Positions 11,959-40,600 of a DNA stretch of 64,000 nt are shown here, piece after piece (position 1 is the stretch's first letter; each line of letters begins with the position of its first letter). Source of the stretch: Angiostrongylus vasorum (Eukaryota; Nematoda; Chromadorea; Rhabditida; Metastrongylidae); the NCBI GenBank assembly GCA_018806985.1, contig JADANN010000457.1, positions 3,133,001 to 3,197,000 on the forward strand, in the 5' to 3' direction. The notes below the pieces were generated by a model. The model saw only the letters and a list, made by a program, of their open reading frames with translations. It had not been told where the DNA came from and did no database searches. The position numbers and the translations under genes were made by a program.

Positions 11959-13499
11959 CTGAGGATCTCAAGGCCACTACTCTCGTCTATAGTGACACAA
12001 CGGCTACGCTTTCCACAAATTCCCCCAAGCTATGTAAAGTGCGAAACCAGTGAAAAAACAGTGGAATGATGCCCGAATTCTAAAGCATGTGTGGAGAATT
12101 AGATCACCAGTTGAATACTAGTTTGATGATGCTCACGAGAAACGGATTCGTTTCTAATACCACAACCATACTAAATGAAAAAATATCTCTTCAACAACAA
12201 AGCTGAACAAACAAAAATGAGTAGATCGAAAAGCTTAAAGAGCATCGAGAATGTAATGAAAAGGACAAAACCAATCATTTCTGTGCCCATGTTCATGACT
12301 TTACTGTTCGTCCTCTCTCAAGGCACGCCTCGGAAACCAGACGACATATGGTCAAAATGAAAGATCAGTCGGCGAACTAGATTCTGCGTTGTCTATGGCC
12401 GTATTCATTATTGGAGACGCTATAGATACGCAGATGTCAGAGATCACATGGGCCGGATGCGTGATGCGACAGAATCCATCGGACTTTTTCACGGAACACG
12501 TTGTTGCTAGCGCCTGTTGTGCTATTCAGTGAGATGAAAAAGAGGATAGGTGATATATGGTGATGTTCCCTACTAACCAAACATATCTACAAAAAATGTA
12601 CACTAACATATGAATGCTTCTTTCATCAAAGAAACCGCTTCATTAACTTCTCAACTGGTGGTTCAATTATACCGATAACTGTGGAATTATCCTGACCGTT
12701 AAATGCTAACTCTACTTTATAAATGTTTCTAACTGTCGTGTACAATTTGAATATCTTGGCACGGTTCTTCAGCACTTTATTTGGCTTGCATTAGCTGAAC
12801 AGCTATCCCAGATCTCTAGATTTTTTTCAGAGACCTGATGACAGCTTGGATTTATGAAGCGATTTCTTTACATCTATTATTTGCACTGTAGTCTGTATTC
12901 TTCGCAAAACAAAAGTTATTGTGCAACAGGATTGGATTCAACAAGCGATTATGGTGAGAGTTGCACTTCTCGGTGCTTCCCGTCACGCAGAAATGTTCAG
13001 CGTACACTTTACACCTAAAGAGAAATTAAATTGCAGAAGAGCAAATTTCAAGAAAAACGCAAACACTATGGAAACTTCATCTCATTAATTTCTAAAAAAC
13101 CTTCGATAAGAAAGCAAACGCAAGAAGTATGTACTGTACTTCTCCTCTACGATCTCTGACTACTAAACAATTCCCCGCGGACAGCAGCATTGCAAAAGTC
13201 AAATATACTCGACTAGATAATACCTTTAAGAGGAAACAGTGCCAAAACACCAATAATTTAGACTATGATTAAAAGTCCTTAAAAGACATAACGATTGATG
13301 TTGACTAAAAAACTCATCAAGACTCATTAGGGCTACTCATTTCAAAACAGGATGGTGTCTCCCACTTCTCAGGTATCCATACGAATTATTCAGGAGTCTT
13401 GATGTTTTTAGTTTATCTAACAAGATCATCAACAAAACATAAATGCCTCATGGGCAAGTGAAAAGTTGAGAAAAGTGAGTACAAAGCAAGTAAACTTAC
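11959..13499. other. Intergenic, with a small RTE remnant
   Basis: At about 12,441-12,520 the + strand reads ITWAGCVMRQNPSDFF. This is a decayed match to the RTE C-terminal motif RWAGHVMRMND seen at 191 and 21,236. Otherwise AT-rich sequence with no supported gene. The ORF at 12,175-12,360 lacks splice context and recognisable motifs. Confidence 0.5.
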
Positions 13500-27668
<14,169 letters not shown>

Positions 27669-27694
27669 CTGGCAGCAGTAGTCACTATATACTA

Positions 27695-28716
27695 CTGAAG
27701 GCAAGTATATTTATTTTGGGAGACGACAATACGGTGCGTATTGTGCAATCACAGAAACAGTGCAGCAAACCGTTTGAATTTGTCCCTTATTGCGAAATCT
27801 GGCGCTGGATTAGCTCCTCTGTTCGTTCGTTAGCGTTCGTTCTTCATCTCGAAATATTAGAGGCTGGTGGCCGCTTTGTCTGTCTATTTATTTGCTTCTG
27901 TGGGCTGAGCTTCAACTCAGAGCACAAGATGATGAGATCACCGTGATGGCACTTTTGTTGTTTGGACGGTCATTCATTCATACAATTTGCCTTAGTATAT
28001 CGTTGAGATAATGATGGTAGCTTCCTGTCTAAATCTTTCGCTGATTTTTGAGTAAAAAAGGCACCACAGCGTAAAGTAGCATTCTCGTATTAAATTAGTC
28101 ATCCAAGATGTCAGCTTTCTGATTTGTTTCCATCTTCGAGTTTCAATATAACCCTTCTAAATCCCCACTGACTACGTGGTTCAGAACGTTGTTAAATGGC
28201 TAATAGTCAGAGAGAATTTGATTTTTTCTGACCAATGACGATGTGAGTAGGCTCTAGCTTTCTTAGCGTTGGCAGAGGGAATCGAAAGTTGTTTTTCGGA
28301 AACGTGAAGTTCTTAGAAGGACGGATTTTGGTGGTAGTATTTCACCTTGACTGCACTAGGTTTCCTCTACAACAAGTTCCAGAAGTAGTAACATTTCATG
28401 TTGACGTGGGTTAACGGGACCCGTCGGGGTTGGGTTACTGAACCCCAATGGCAGCTACTCTTCATGGTGTGATTTATGGAGAAGTTCCATAAATGACACT
28501 CTCTTTCACCATAAACTCTGCTGAGTTCAGTGACATTCTCGGGAGTTTTTATTTTTTTTTAATAGCTGTTTGATTTTATTATGTAAAATCATCGCAGCAG
28601 TGTCCAGTTATTCCAATTTCTGGCAGTAGAGTTATTAGGCTTAAATACTTAGAAGAATATATGGGCTAGTGTAACAAGTATTCTATTTGCTTTGCGTGAT
28701 CTCAGGATTTTTCCAG
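27695..28716. promoter_or_regulatory. Shared upstream region of two divergent unassigned genes
   Basis: About 1 kb between the first recognised exon of the minus-strand gene (ends 27,694) and that of the plus-strand gene (acceptor ending at 28,716). If both first exons are trans-spliced, promoters for both directions should lie here, possibly with outrons. No TATA box or known motif was recognised. An undiscovered first exon here is possible. Confidence 0.35.
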
Positions 28717-28740
28717 GAAGCAGCTGTTGACCGATGCGAG

Positions 28741-31700
28741 ATGCCCTTTGGCATAGTGGTGTCGGACACACTTATTTCAGAACAGATAGTTCGAAACTAT
28801 GTGCTCGAGCTGATAGCCGATGAAAAGGTGAATATGCTTGTTTGGAAACTTATACATTTCAATGTTTCCACTTTATATTTACTTCCTAATCTTTTTGCGT
28901 GTAGCGAAGTGCTCGGAGGCGCCCTGCAGTACACATGCGTTCGATGCCAGCCCCCCTTGGCCCACCAAGCCTTCCATCCCTCTGGGGTCGAAAAATTGGT
29001 ACCATATTTTTCTGGGAAGATAGCAGCACTAGGCAGCACTAGCTCGATACATCGGGGGGGGGGCCACTGCGAGTTATAGTAAAGGCCAGATATGAATCCA
29101 TTCACCTCCAAACGATGCTTAATGAAGTCGAATGCATGGCGCATCCATCGGCGATTGATTAACTTTGAGAGCTTTGTCCTTTTTTATTCCTATTTTTTCG
29201 ATGGAAAGGTATGCTGTGGAGTACAACCACAAGGCTGCTGAGATACGAGGACAACTCGGAACACGGAAGAAAGTCCCAAGTTCGCTACGATCTCAGCATC
29301 CTTCTGGTTAGACTGCTTATTTTCACGGGTCGTACTGTCCACCGCATATTTTTCGTTCCTTTCGTTCCTTCACAGTCGCCGTCCATGCCAATAGTTTCTT
29401 CCTTTCATGATTTAGGTATGCTAGTAGTTTTCCATGATCTATAAATACTTACCAGCTCTAAATTCGGCCATATTCGCCTTTTCATAGGGTGTCGTCATGG
29501 AGGACTCTTGAGTGCTGTTAAGTTTCCAACTCTTTGCACTACTTTCCGACCTACTTTTTGGTTTCCGGTGTTCATTTGCCTAAATTTCTTTTTTGGTTTC
29601 CGTAGTCGGTGAATCATAGAAGTGTATGTAAGTTGTGTAGCTCGTGGTCTTCGTAGTCAAAGAGCTGTCTGTCTCCATTGCACCATAGATTTGCAAGGAT
29701 TGTATTGTTTTTTTGATGCTATTTTTTATTCGTATGTTTGTAACAACTAAGTTTCGTGGTGCTTTTTGAAGACCATACGTGCTTCATTGGCACTTCTTCG
29801 AAAGGTGACGATTTGGTAGCAAAAAAAAAGTTTCATAAGAATTTCCAGCAATGTTTATACACTTTTCATCCAGTTCAAAGAGCTTCATTATTCTCAGCAA
29901 TCCGGTGGTAACAAAGCTTTGGTGAGGTTGTATCTCCTATCGGACGCTTTTTTCCTTTGTGAATATTAAGAAATTAATAGGAACCTATTTTTTTCCGACG
30001 TGTAATTATTGCAGCAGTCGACAGGTTCTGTAAGATGGGTCTAGTTTTTTGGTCAGAAGGCACAAATAAAATGTTATCCATTGGTTTCGATGTTGCCCTA
30101 CGCTGTTTCATACTCGCTAAAGGTTAGGGGAAAGAACAAGTACGGGGCGCGGAGGACGTAGTGACCCTAGTTGTATTTGGGACATAGGAGTATTGTCGGA
30201 GTCCTGCTTGCTGTGTTGGTGGGGATTCATCAAATGTTCGCGCAGTGCATAGTCAGATAACCTCTATACTTTCATTGAACACTTAACAAACAGATAGGTC
30301 CGAACAATTTTCTTTGAATTCCATGTAGACTAGAATAAAAGCCGCTAGCGCCATCGACAGTTCTACGTTCTACTTATGGAATGCGTGATGTGTATTAGTT
30401 GCCCAAGTGTGAGTAATCCACGGTTTGGAATTCTAAGTAGTTTTATTAACCTTGATATTGCTTGGTCGAGTTTTACTTGTCTTCATGCTCTTTTTAGTGG
30501 CGCGTGTACTACACTGGTGTCAGTGAGACACTATCTTCCGTCTTTGGAGATGTGATTGATCTTTGCTTGAGTTGTACCGTTATGCGGTTGTAATCTCCAG
30601 CGGCTTTTTTTCACTATAGGGAACGAATCTCTATGGAAATAGTGTTCTAATGAGATGGGTCTACTAGGACGGTCTCTGTTCCCGGGTGTTCTATTCCTTG
30701 TTTTCCCTTTCTGTATCCTCTTCCGTAAACCTTTCCTAATTGAGTCGAACTTTCCGACAATAAATTTCTAGGTGTTTTCGTTTTGCAGTATGTTCTGCTT
30801 TGTAAAAGGTTTTATGTAGGTAGTCTTCACATGTTGATACGTGGTAGTTTATGGTAGTTTTGAGGACATTTTGATCCGGTATTCAGTGACCACCTATGCC
30901 ACTTGAGGTTTGGTCGCTTCTTGACGGATGTCTCGTCACCTGACAAGTAGTGATAACTGTGTTTTAAAGCCGACTTTCCTTTAACCTCGTTAAGACCAGT
31001 CAATATGTAGTCTTTCTTTGATAAGTTTACACGAGGTTGATAAATAATTTTTTTCATTCTGCTAGTGTTTCGACGTCTTCGTCTTCATCAGAGCCGATGA
31101 TCCGAATCGATGGTCCTCAGCTGTTCTTCACAGAAGACGAAGACGTCGGAAACGTTTGCCGAATAAAAAGTGTTTATCAACCTTGTGTAAGCTTGTCAAG
31201 AAAGGATTATGTGTTGATAACTGTATACGTAAGGGCGCGTGTAGCGCAATGGACGGAGGCACCCTACAACAACGCAACGCAGCGTCAGCCACCGCGCCCA
31301 TAGCCCACCCAGCCATCCGAGGTCGGCAAATTAGTACCAGACTTATCTGGGAGGATAGCAGCACTGGCTCAATACATCGGTAGGCCAACGCGAGTCATTG
31401 TAAAGGCCAGATATGCATATTCAATTACCCCCCAACGATACTTGCTTGCTTAATGAAGTCGAATGCATGGCGCATCCCTAAGGAATTGACCAACGCTGAG
31501 AACATTATCTTTTATCCTTTTTATGTGTCTTTTTTACTCATGTTTGTTGTTTGTTTACAGAATGAGTTCACTTATGCGCTTGCCAGAGTTGGACATTCTG
31601 CATTCCGATTTGAACCAAATAAATGCCTGAGTGAAGCAACTGTAAAGAATCAGAAGCGTAGAGCAGAACGACCTCTATCATTTGGTGATACAGTTCATTG

Positions 31701-34700
31701 GGAGGATAAAGATGTGATCAACAAAGTCATTTCAAGGATACGAAGGGGTACACCTCTATTTGAAACGCGCGTACATAATGGAAAATCTCAGGCTTGTTCT
31801 AACATTTCCGTTTTTTTTCGTCGTTTTTCTAGTTTTACTAACTTTGAATCTTAATTTCTGGGCTATGGCTAAGCTTTCTCTTAAACGTTTTTTAAGCATA
31901 GTTGTAATTCCGTAACTCTCTACTTTATTATATTACTCTGCTTCGTTTCATTATATTATCTATGTTGTACAACTTTCAGATCCTCGTCCATGGAGTAGTT
32001 TCTCCGATCGACAGACTTCACTTTTGGTGTCAATACTTTCCAAATATTTATTTAGGTCAACTGGTTATTTTCTCGAAGCTTTTGTTTCCACCTTAGATTT
32101 ATGCACATATAGAAAGGAAAGCACACGTAAATTAGTTTCGCATTAAAGCTCAAAGTTATGGTTTCCCTGGGTAAGTAAGTAGTTTTCAGAAACTGCAGGA
32201 CATGATATACGGCTGCATATTGCTTACAAATAAATGTATTTATAGTTTTTGAATATATTATACGCGCCACCTGTTCTCCTATTGATCCTCGAAATACTTA
32301 AGTGAGCGCTAAGAAGGTCTTCATTTGTCCCTACTGTGTGCAGAACTCACTTCGCGGATTCTACTTTTTTGGTGGAATCGAAGAGTGTCACATTTTCCCC
32401 ATAGAATCTTCGTGAAATCTGACATCTGAATCAGTGGCTTTCCTAGTGAAAGTTTGATATTTTATCGGATAAAATACCTATGCTTCTGAGCAATACTCGA
32501 TTGCAGAAAGAATTTTTTAGTCTAAAAGGTGGGAATGAAGTTTGGTATTCTTCATCCTTCCAATATATCGAAATCCGTGTAAGCTTTAAAAACCGGTGCT
32601 TCCCTCTCGTCTGGGGCTAAGCTGTTCATCTTGTTGATATCTTGGTCCGTATATTCGTAATCGGAGGATTCGGAGATATTCATATTGTTGGAGGTGAATG
32701 GAGTAGCGAAAACAAACTCGCCTTTCATGGAAACCGTCTTCTTAAGGAAACTTCCATGACCTATGTTGTCTTAACTGATTCGAAGACTTTTCTTAAATCG
32801 AGAGAGTGAAACAAAGAAGTCTTTTATAGTCTCGTGATAACCCAATGCTTCGTTATTGCATGAGTATGGCTTTTTGTGCTGAACGCTTTCGGAACTGCTT
32901 GCTAGCATGCCTTTTCTTCATCACATGTTCTTTCTGTTCGTTTCAGAGTTACTTGAGCAGAAAATTTATGTGAAACAGAAGTATGCAGATTCGGCAGTAG
33001 TTCCCGATGCTTGTAGATTTTGCTTTTATGCAACAACATTGTCCTGCTGAGCCCTGGTGTTTTTTCATTGATTTGAGCTTTGAACTGCGTTGGTAACATG
33101 TGAAAATTCGAATGAGTTTATTCATCAAGAGAAGCGGTAGGTTTCTCTGACGTTTGTGTCTGAAATGTCTTTATCTGTACTGTACGGCTCATCACCAACG
33201 AGATAGCATGTAGAACTTCATAAACGACCATTGATGGTCGACATATTCATCAGTACTCACCTAGTTTGTTGCGAGGCGCCCTCACTGTCTTTCTGGAAGC
33301 GTTAACTGTTCCATCTGTGGTTGTGGTCATATTGCTCATGTAACAGGCGAAGTCTTGATGAGCATTGCGGCTTCTTTTGATTTTCTTTTATTGCGCAAAG
33401 TTATATCCGCGCTACACATTATTAAGGCAAGCGATTCTTGGTGACTTTCTTGGCTTTTTAGCATAGTTGTGAAGAACTTAGATGCTAATAGTTGCATCGC
33501 TTAGGCGATAAGCTAATCCTGCGATATGAAGACGCTTGGTCATCATGCTAAACCTGGACGCGCGTTTTATTTCACCCCGTTCATTCCATTGCAGTCCGGT
33601 TCCAATCTGAAGTTTTTGAGACGGTCTTCTGAGTCTGGTGTTGGCGTTCAAGTCGGCAGTGATGATATTTTATAAGGTATCGAATTCTCTGTAGAACTCC
33701 TCCAAGTCAATGAAGATTTCGACCTTTTCTTTGTCATAGTTTTATGTTGGGACGTGGGTGATGAAGTTTATTCGGCACAAGGTTAAGACCTGTAATGGAC
33801 CACATTTCTTTGACCATATCACCGATTATCACAACCGGCTGTTGATGAACGGTCTTTTCTGCGGGTGGCTTGCTATCGTAGACGAGGATCTTATTTATTG
33901 GTTGTGTCTACCATCACCCATCCCATATGCTTCCTGCTCACTTAACCACATACTCTAGCCTTTATTGTTGAAAACGCCGCTTCTTAAGTGTATAGACATT
34001 CGTGGCGTATGACGTGTTTATCGTATTTCAGATGAAATATCATCGCAGTACATTCTTCCTAATATCCCAGTTTCTGCTTGGTTGACTTTGGCTCTTGATA
34101 TGAAAGGGAGATTGTGCATTGAGTTCGACTCATTCCAGCAGGTTTATACTGAGTGTGCAGACATGGCGGTTCAAACAGTTAGTGTAGTTTACCATTCAGT
34201 CACAAACTGCTTTTGTCTAGTAGTTTTTTGTTGAGTAATTGGATCAAATAGTAAGTGTTCAGCCGTGGAATCGCAATAATTCGAAGTACACAATTTTGGA
34301 GATTCCACTGAATAGTGACGGAATAGTTGATCAGATTTTATTACCGGAATCATATTCACGTGTAGCTAAATGGCAACCGGTACTTTTTTGTCATTGTTCA
34401 CATCTAATATGATTTAGTGCATAGTGTATGCATCATATGACAAATCCGTCTATGGTTCATGATTTTGATGCTTCATTGTTGCAGGAACTAGTTAACCGTG
34501 TGGGAGTCTACACTGGGGACAGATTGATATTCTGCAAGGAGTTATTTGTATACGAAATTGTTATTGCTCTGATCAAACATTCTAAAGACAGCGTACCTCT
34601 TGCAGCAGGTTTCGTTCCACCTCGAGTGCATGCAGACCATATTTTAGTAATATACGTGCTTTTTTTTGCTTAATTTGATCTATGAACTGAAAAATTTGGT

Positions 34701-37632
34701 CCAACTTCGTCGTTCACCACCATTTTTTAGTAGCGGAAAAAGAAATGTTTGTAATATTTTTTATCCTTTAGGAATTAACTGTGAGTTTTCTGCAGTGTGG
34801 AATCAGTATGAGAAAAAGTTCATCGTAACTGATTATAAAGCTAAGGGCTTGAAGACTCAGCTTGGTGCAAATAATTTGGTGCGTTTATCTATCAAGAGAT
34901 CTATCAATTCGACACCTTTTCTTAGATTTCTTAGCAACTGTTTTGCAGCTACGAACAGCGGTAAAAGCTGATGAATACTATCCTGGTGTGTACAGAAGTG
35001 TTAATTTTGGACTAATAGATGATCCCAGAGGAATTCTTGCCCTTTTCCATCTTTCGGAATACAAAAACAGCTCTGTTGTGGTAATCATAGCTTTCATAGT
35101 AGCGCTATGCTATATATAGATTCACTATTTTAAATGAATGAAAGTCCTCAGGTAACACTAGAGGACAAACCGTCGAACTCAAAATTTCGGTTCCGTATAG
35201 TTGATGTTCAAGCTGATAAGGCGCCAAAACTGCAGAAATGGCTTGAAAACGCAGAGGTGGTGTGATTAAAAAGCACGTTTTTTATTATTTCATATCCTCG
35301 CTGTACATTATTCATTATTCCTCAAACTTCGCCGTATTTGTAAATCTCCTATTCTCTGGGCAGGTTGCAAGGCTTCGGTATGGTTTCTCATATGGGGAAT
35401 GCTGCAAATGTCGATATAAATAATGGATTCTTGATTTATTAATAAGTTTATAAAGGGAAGATATAGAACTTTATTGTAGCTAGTGTTTCGGCTTCACCAT
35501 ATTCTTCAGGACCGTGATAATTTGGGTCCGACCGAGTGCAGTGGAGCACCACACCAATGAATTGTGCTCAACCTGCAGTTCCTTGTTATATAGGACAATT
35601 CTCAAACTGGAATGAAGTCAGTTCATGTAGCGGTGCCCCGGTTAATGCAAGGTGCTCAGTCGCATTGTACTTGACTTGAATCATTGTGGCTATGAACAAG
35701 ACTATGAAGGAGGAACGTTAGCCACATTAAAAGATTTTGGTAGCAGCGTTGTGTAAATTTACCATTAAACCAGGTTATAGATTGTGGTTAACGTTTTTAG
35801 TTTAGCACTATTCTTATAACATTCCATTTCCAATACTACAAAATTTCCATTGTTGTTTTCTATTCACACTAGTTTTGTTGTCTTTCTTCCTCTTAGTCGT
35901 CATTAAAAGAAGAATGTAAAACTGCAGTATTTATGTGTTTACCACCATCAAGTTATATATGACTGATACACACTTGGATAACTGGATGACCTGTCTTCAC
36001 TGTTTTCCATTCCCCAGCATAATTTCCTCTTTTTCGGAGTTTTGCTGGTTTAACCATTGTGTTTCCTTGGAGTCCCAAAGTCAGCCTGGCTGAAGTCTGC
36101 TCCAGGTCGCCACCACCATAGACAGTCGCCGCCTTTGTGGATCAGAGGGAAATTTTGCCACCATGCAACTCGTGTGATTCTAGAAAGATGGTGGATCCCG
36201 GTATTGGTTTACTCTTAGTTGAGCTTCTTGATGGGAACAACGGTTTGCTCAGCTTGGGAGGCACTCTCGTGTGTATAAATGTCCCTGGTGTACATGGCAG
36301 CCCGACACCCAGGAACACCTCCCAGCCACGATGAGGCGGTTAAGCCTTTGGAGGAGGGTGGCTCATACATAGTCAACATTATCTCAGCTTTCAGCTCTAA
36401 GCGAATTGATCTCAAATCGATTAATTGCAATTGAAACAATTCGAATGTACTAATCTCTACCAACAGTTGCTGAGATCTCTTATCGTAATGCGGCGAACTA
36501 AATTTTCTGAAAACTTCTATTTTTTTTCTGGTATTTTCATTCAGTTGGAGCTCATTGTTTGAATAACGAAGCAATCGAGTTAGTAGAATTTCGCCTGCTA
36601 AGATAAGATCATCGACCTCTCCTAACACGTCTTCAATGAGTGCGCTCGCCGCAGTTGTGTTAAAATTCGTAAAATTTATATTTCGACTTGTTGAACACTC
36701 GAATCTCATACAAATTTATTACAAGAACAAAAAATTTCGAGCACTTTTATACACGGTTGGAGTGCTGTGCTAAAGTCTGCTCTAATTCTGTGCAATTATC
36801 AACATTTCACGTATTTTTGTCATCGAAAAATTACCAGCAGCTATGGAAAACTGGGGCGCGTGTGCGCGGAATATCATAACATCTTATTTTCTGAGTCGTC
36901 TGTGTACATATTTATGTCTATATTTGTCTAAGTATCTACGTATAAGGGCGCGTGTAGCACAGTAGTTGGAGGCACCCTGCAATACACTTGGGATCGGTCC
37001 CGGCGCGCCAGGCTCACCAAGCCTTCCATGCCTCCGGGGTCGGCAAATTTGTACCAGACTTGACTGGGAGAATAGCAGCAATGGCTGGACACGTCGCTAG
37101 TCCACCGCGGGTCATTGTAAAGGCCAGATATACATTCAGTTACACCCAAGGATGCTTAATATAGTCGAATTTATGGCGCATCTTTGAGGGATTGATCAAC
37201 ACCGAGAGTTTTATCTTTTTATCCTTTTGTGGAGAACTAGCACTGTCGTTAGTTTGTTAAAAGTGTTGTTGTAGGGTGTTAGGCTCTGTTTTTTCTAAAG
37301 TGCTGTTAAGACTATGGTGTCAAAGATCCTACTCATTACAGCATTTAAAGAATATTGCATTTAAAGAATATTTCTTTGAAGATCGCGGTGGAATATGTCG
37401 ATGGAGTAGTTTTGGACATTTCGACCGTCTATTCCAGAGCTCATGGAGATATTTTTTTCCAGTTAGTTCATTGTTCTTCACATGTGTATGTATGCATATA
37501 CATGCATATATATATATATATATATATACAAAGATATATATATAGATATAAGATATATATATATATATATATATATACAAAGATATATATATATATATCT
37601 ACCCGTTCATGTTGCATTTATGTCTACATATG

Positions 37633-37665
<33 letters not shown>

Positions 37666-40600
37666 CATGCGTATATGTGTATACATATGGGTGTATGTCT
37701 AAATATGTACATATATGTATGTAAATATATGCAGATATATAAACTTACATTTAAGCGTTCCCGAAAAATTATGCCAAAATGTTTCCCCAGGCAAGCTCAT
37801 AAAGTTCTCTGCACGGTATCGATATGACGTTAAGGTATCATTTCTTGATTGAAATATGCTTTTAAAAAATAATAATAAATGTGAGGCAAGGCGGTATAAG
37901 GACGTTTCCTCTTTTCTGTTGTATTATATCATTACAGAAATTCACAGTAACTGAAATTCATTTCTTATCAAAAAATGAAGAGATTGTTTCTGTGGAGAAA
38001 CGGTTGCTATCTGATGCACCTCATTATCGTCAGGTTTGATTTTTATTTTTCATGGTTTCATTTTCTTATTTGATCACTATGTAGATAGTGCTCACCATGG
38101 TTTGAGAATGAGTTAAGGTTAAGACGAGGGATCGAAACTACAATGTTCTTCCTATTTGTATAAGCGCGCAATTTTAGGCGTACGCCCAAGTGCGGTGTTT
38201 TATTCAACGATACGATACCAGTAAGGTTTGCAGCTGTAAAACCTTAATTTCGCAGCAATATGACCCAAAGTTATTGTAGAGAATTGACTCCCTGTCTCTA
38301 CTGGCTTCGGGATTGATATATACCTTTTGTATAAATGTATACATGTTCATGAATGCGATAATAGTTTACATCGCAGCTGTGTATTTGGATGCGTAATTGA
38401 TTTTAATACATCTAGAACTAGTAAATGCGAACATTATCAGAATTTTGTACGACGAAGACGTGACGTTTTCACGGGCCTTCCATAGGTCTACGATCTTCGA
38501 TGTCATTGGAAAATAATTCCTAATTTCACTTGAAGAAAAGGTCCTCAGCCAGCTAATTGCGAAGCAACGGAGAGGGTCTGCAGGAGATGGTCCAGAAGTT
38601 AAACGTGGGCTGGATGCGATCTTATACTTCTAATTCGCATGTGGATCCAGGAGATGGATGGCCATTCTGTTTTCCAGATTGCCTTTATATGTAACTAGAC
38701 AAATTCGCGCATTCGTAAATGCGTTTGGTAATAGCATATATACTATATATACGCATTGTGTTCTATATATCGGGCGCGAGCAAATTACCAAAGTTATGAG
38801 TTATGAGGCGCATCCAGCAGTTCATTGCTATTCTAGGAAGGCGGGAATAGTTATCAAAGAGTTTAGTCAACAAAAATGCCATAATTCGATGTTTTTCTCT
38901 GATAAGCAGACACGAGGTTGGTATTATAGAATTTATTAGAATACAGTAGCTGACGTCTCGGCGGTTTCGCCTTCTTCAGAGCTTGGAAAGGTCAAGTTGA
39001 GGTGCGATCTACTCAACCAAACACTTTCAGCAGATAAAACCTAACAAATAAATTTGCATTCTTATAAGAAATAGCTATCGTATTCTAACAAATTGTATAG
39101 TACCAACCTCGTGTCTGCTTATTGAAGAAAAACATCGAATTATCAATCAGTGCCGAGGTTAATAGAAAGTTGGTCTTGGGAACAATACCATAGTTGAGCA
39201 CGTTGTAAGTAAGTGTTATTGTCCAGGAACTGTAGGGCGCAACTCCGTAGTACCTTGCGTCTCATAGTGTCGACACTCCAGTGATGATTTAATTTTCAAA
39301 CTAGCGGTAACTTAGCGATATCGTGAAGATTGTTAGTCCACATTCCCAGTCGTAGTCGTTGAGAGTGGCGTCTTGTAAAAACCAGGCCAGAGTGATATAA
39401 AATCTGCGGATTTTTTCTCTTTTCTTTGGAAAATTTACGTCTTCGCAAATGGGTCCAATCCTGTGACGAAATGGGTAAAAGCAACGCAGGCAAACTCTAT
39501 GGTGATACCAATTTTATGGTTTTCGCTAGAAGACTTATGTTCGATTCAAGAATAGGGTTTATTAGATTGTTACGTATTATAAAGTTTTTTTATTTTATTT
39601 ATTTTATATGACCCAACTTCATGTCTACTGTGCGGATCCCAGCACTTTTTACATTGGATATTCGATTAATTTCTTGGCATCCGTCGTCCACGAAAGTCTT
39701 CCAACCTTTTACATGTTCTTTCTGCTGCTGCTTGAGGATTTTCCATTTCATTTTGAATATGGTAGAATGCTGTTCGAGTCGACTCTCCCTCGAGTTCTGA
39801 GATTGCGAGGCCGTAGCGTTTCCAATCGGGTTGCAGAGAGCGATTTTTTCCCGGATAAGTCCGCTACCAATTTCCCGACCTAAGAGCGAAGAGGGGCTTG
39901 GTGGCCCTGGGGCGGAGTCGAACTAGCACCGTACTCGTGATGGTCGGCATCACTATTACTGTGCTATCCGTCCCTCCAAAGTTACCCATATTAACCGTGA
40001 ATTAGCTGTTATGATAAACCCATTCAGTCTGTTATCCTGTTCCTTGCTTTACAATTCGTGAGTTCGGACGGATTCTTTAGAGCTTCCCCCGTGAGCAGCC
40101 TTGTTTTCGAACCCTCCGTTTTGGTGGTAATAGTGATGATTTTATAGGTCCTATGAACCCATTTTTTGTCGTAGCTTAATATTGGGAAGTAGGTGACAAA
40201 AACTGTGGTGAAACAAATAATTCAAGTGTAAAAATATATAGGCTGTTCTAATACTAGTTCTGAAGAGAAAAAGATCTTGGCTAGAAAGTCTCTGGAGACT
40301 TTATCTACTTAGGTTCAAAATTGAATAATACATTTGTGCGACTTTCCGTTATGTTTATATTTCAACATGGCAACTACCAGATCTATGCGGTATTGTTAGG
40401 AAACGCTCCTACACATGACAGTGGGCTTTTCCCTGTACTAATCAACTTCGCGCCCACTTTGCGAATACTCCACACTTGTTAGGAGATGTATGATATGAAT
40501 CTTTCATTAAAGGTGCCCTTTCGAAACCTTTATTGGGTTCTGCAAGGTGAGTTTTTCAAGAGTTCATTGCAACTTGAGGTCCTAAAATAAGCTATGTAGT

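Noticed and set aside
35364..35425. Block [17 protein letters not shown] after an acceptor, considered as an exon of the plus-strand gene
   Set aside because: It ends in a stop, and no donor gives the phase required by the next exon at 37,938.
39900..39985. Possible tRNA gene on the minus strand with good A and B boxes
   Set aside because: No convincing acceptor-stem pairing or anticodon arm, and the segment continues into a repeat found elsewhere. It is treated as a SINE head.
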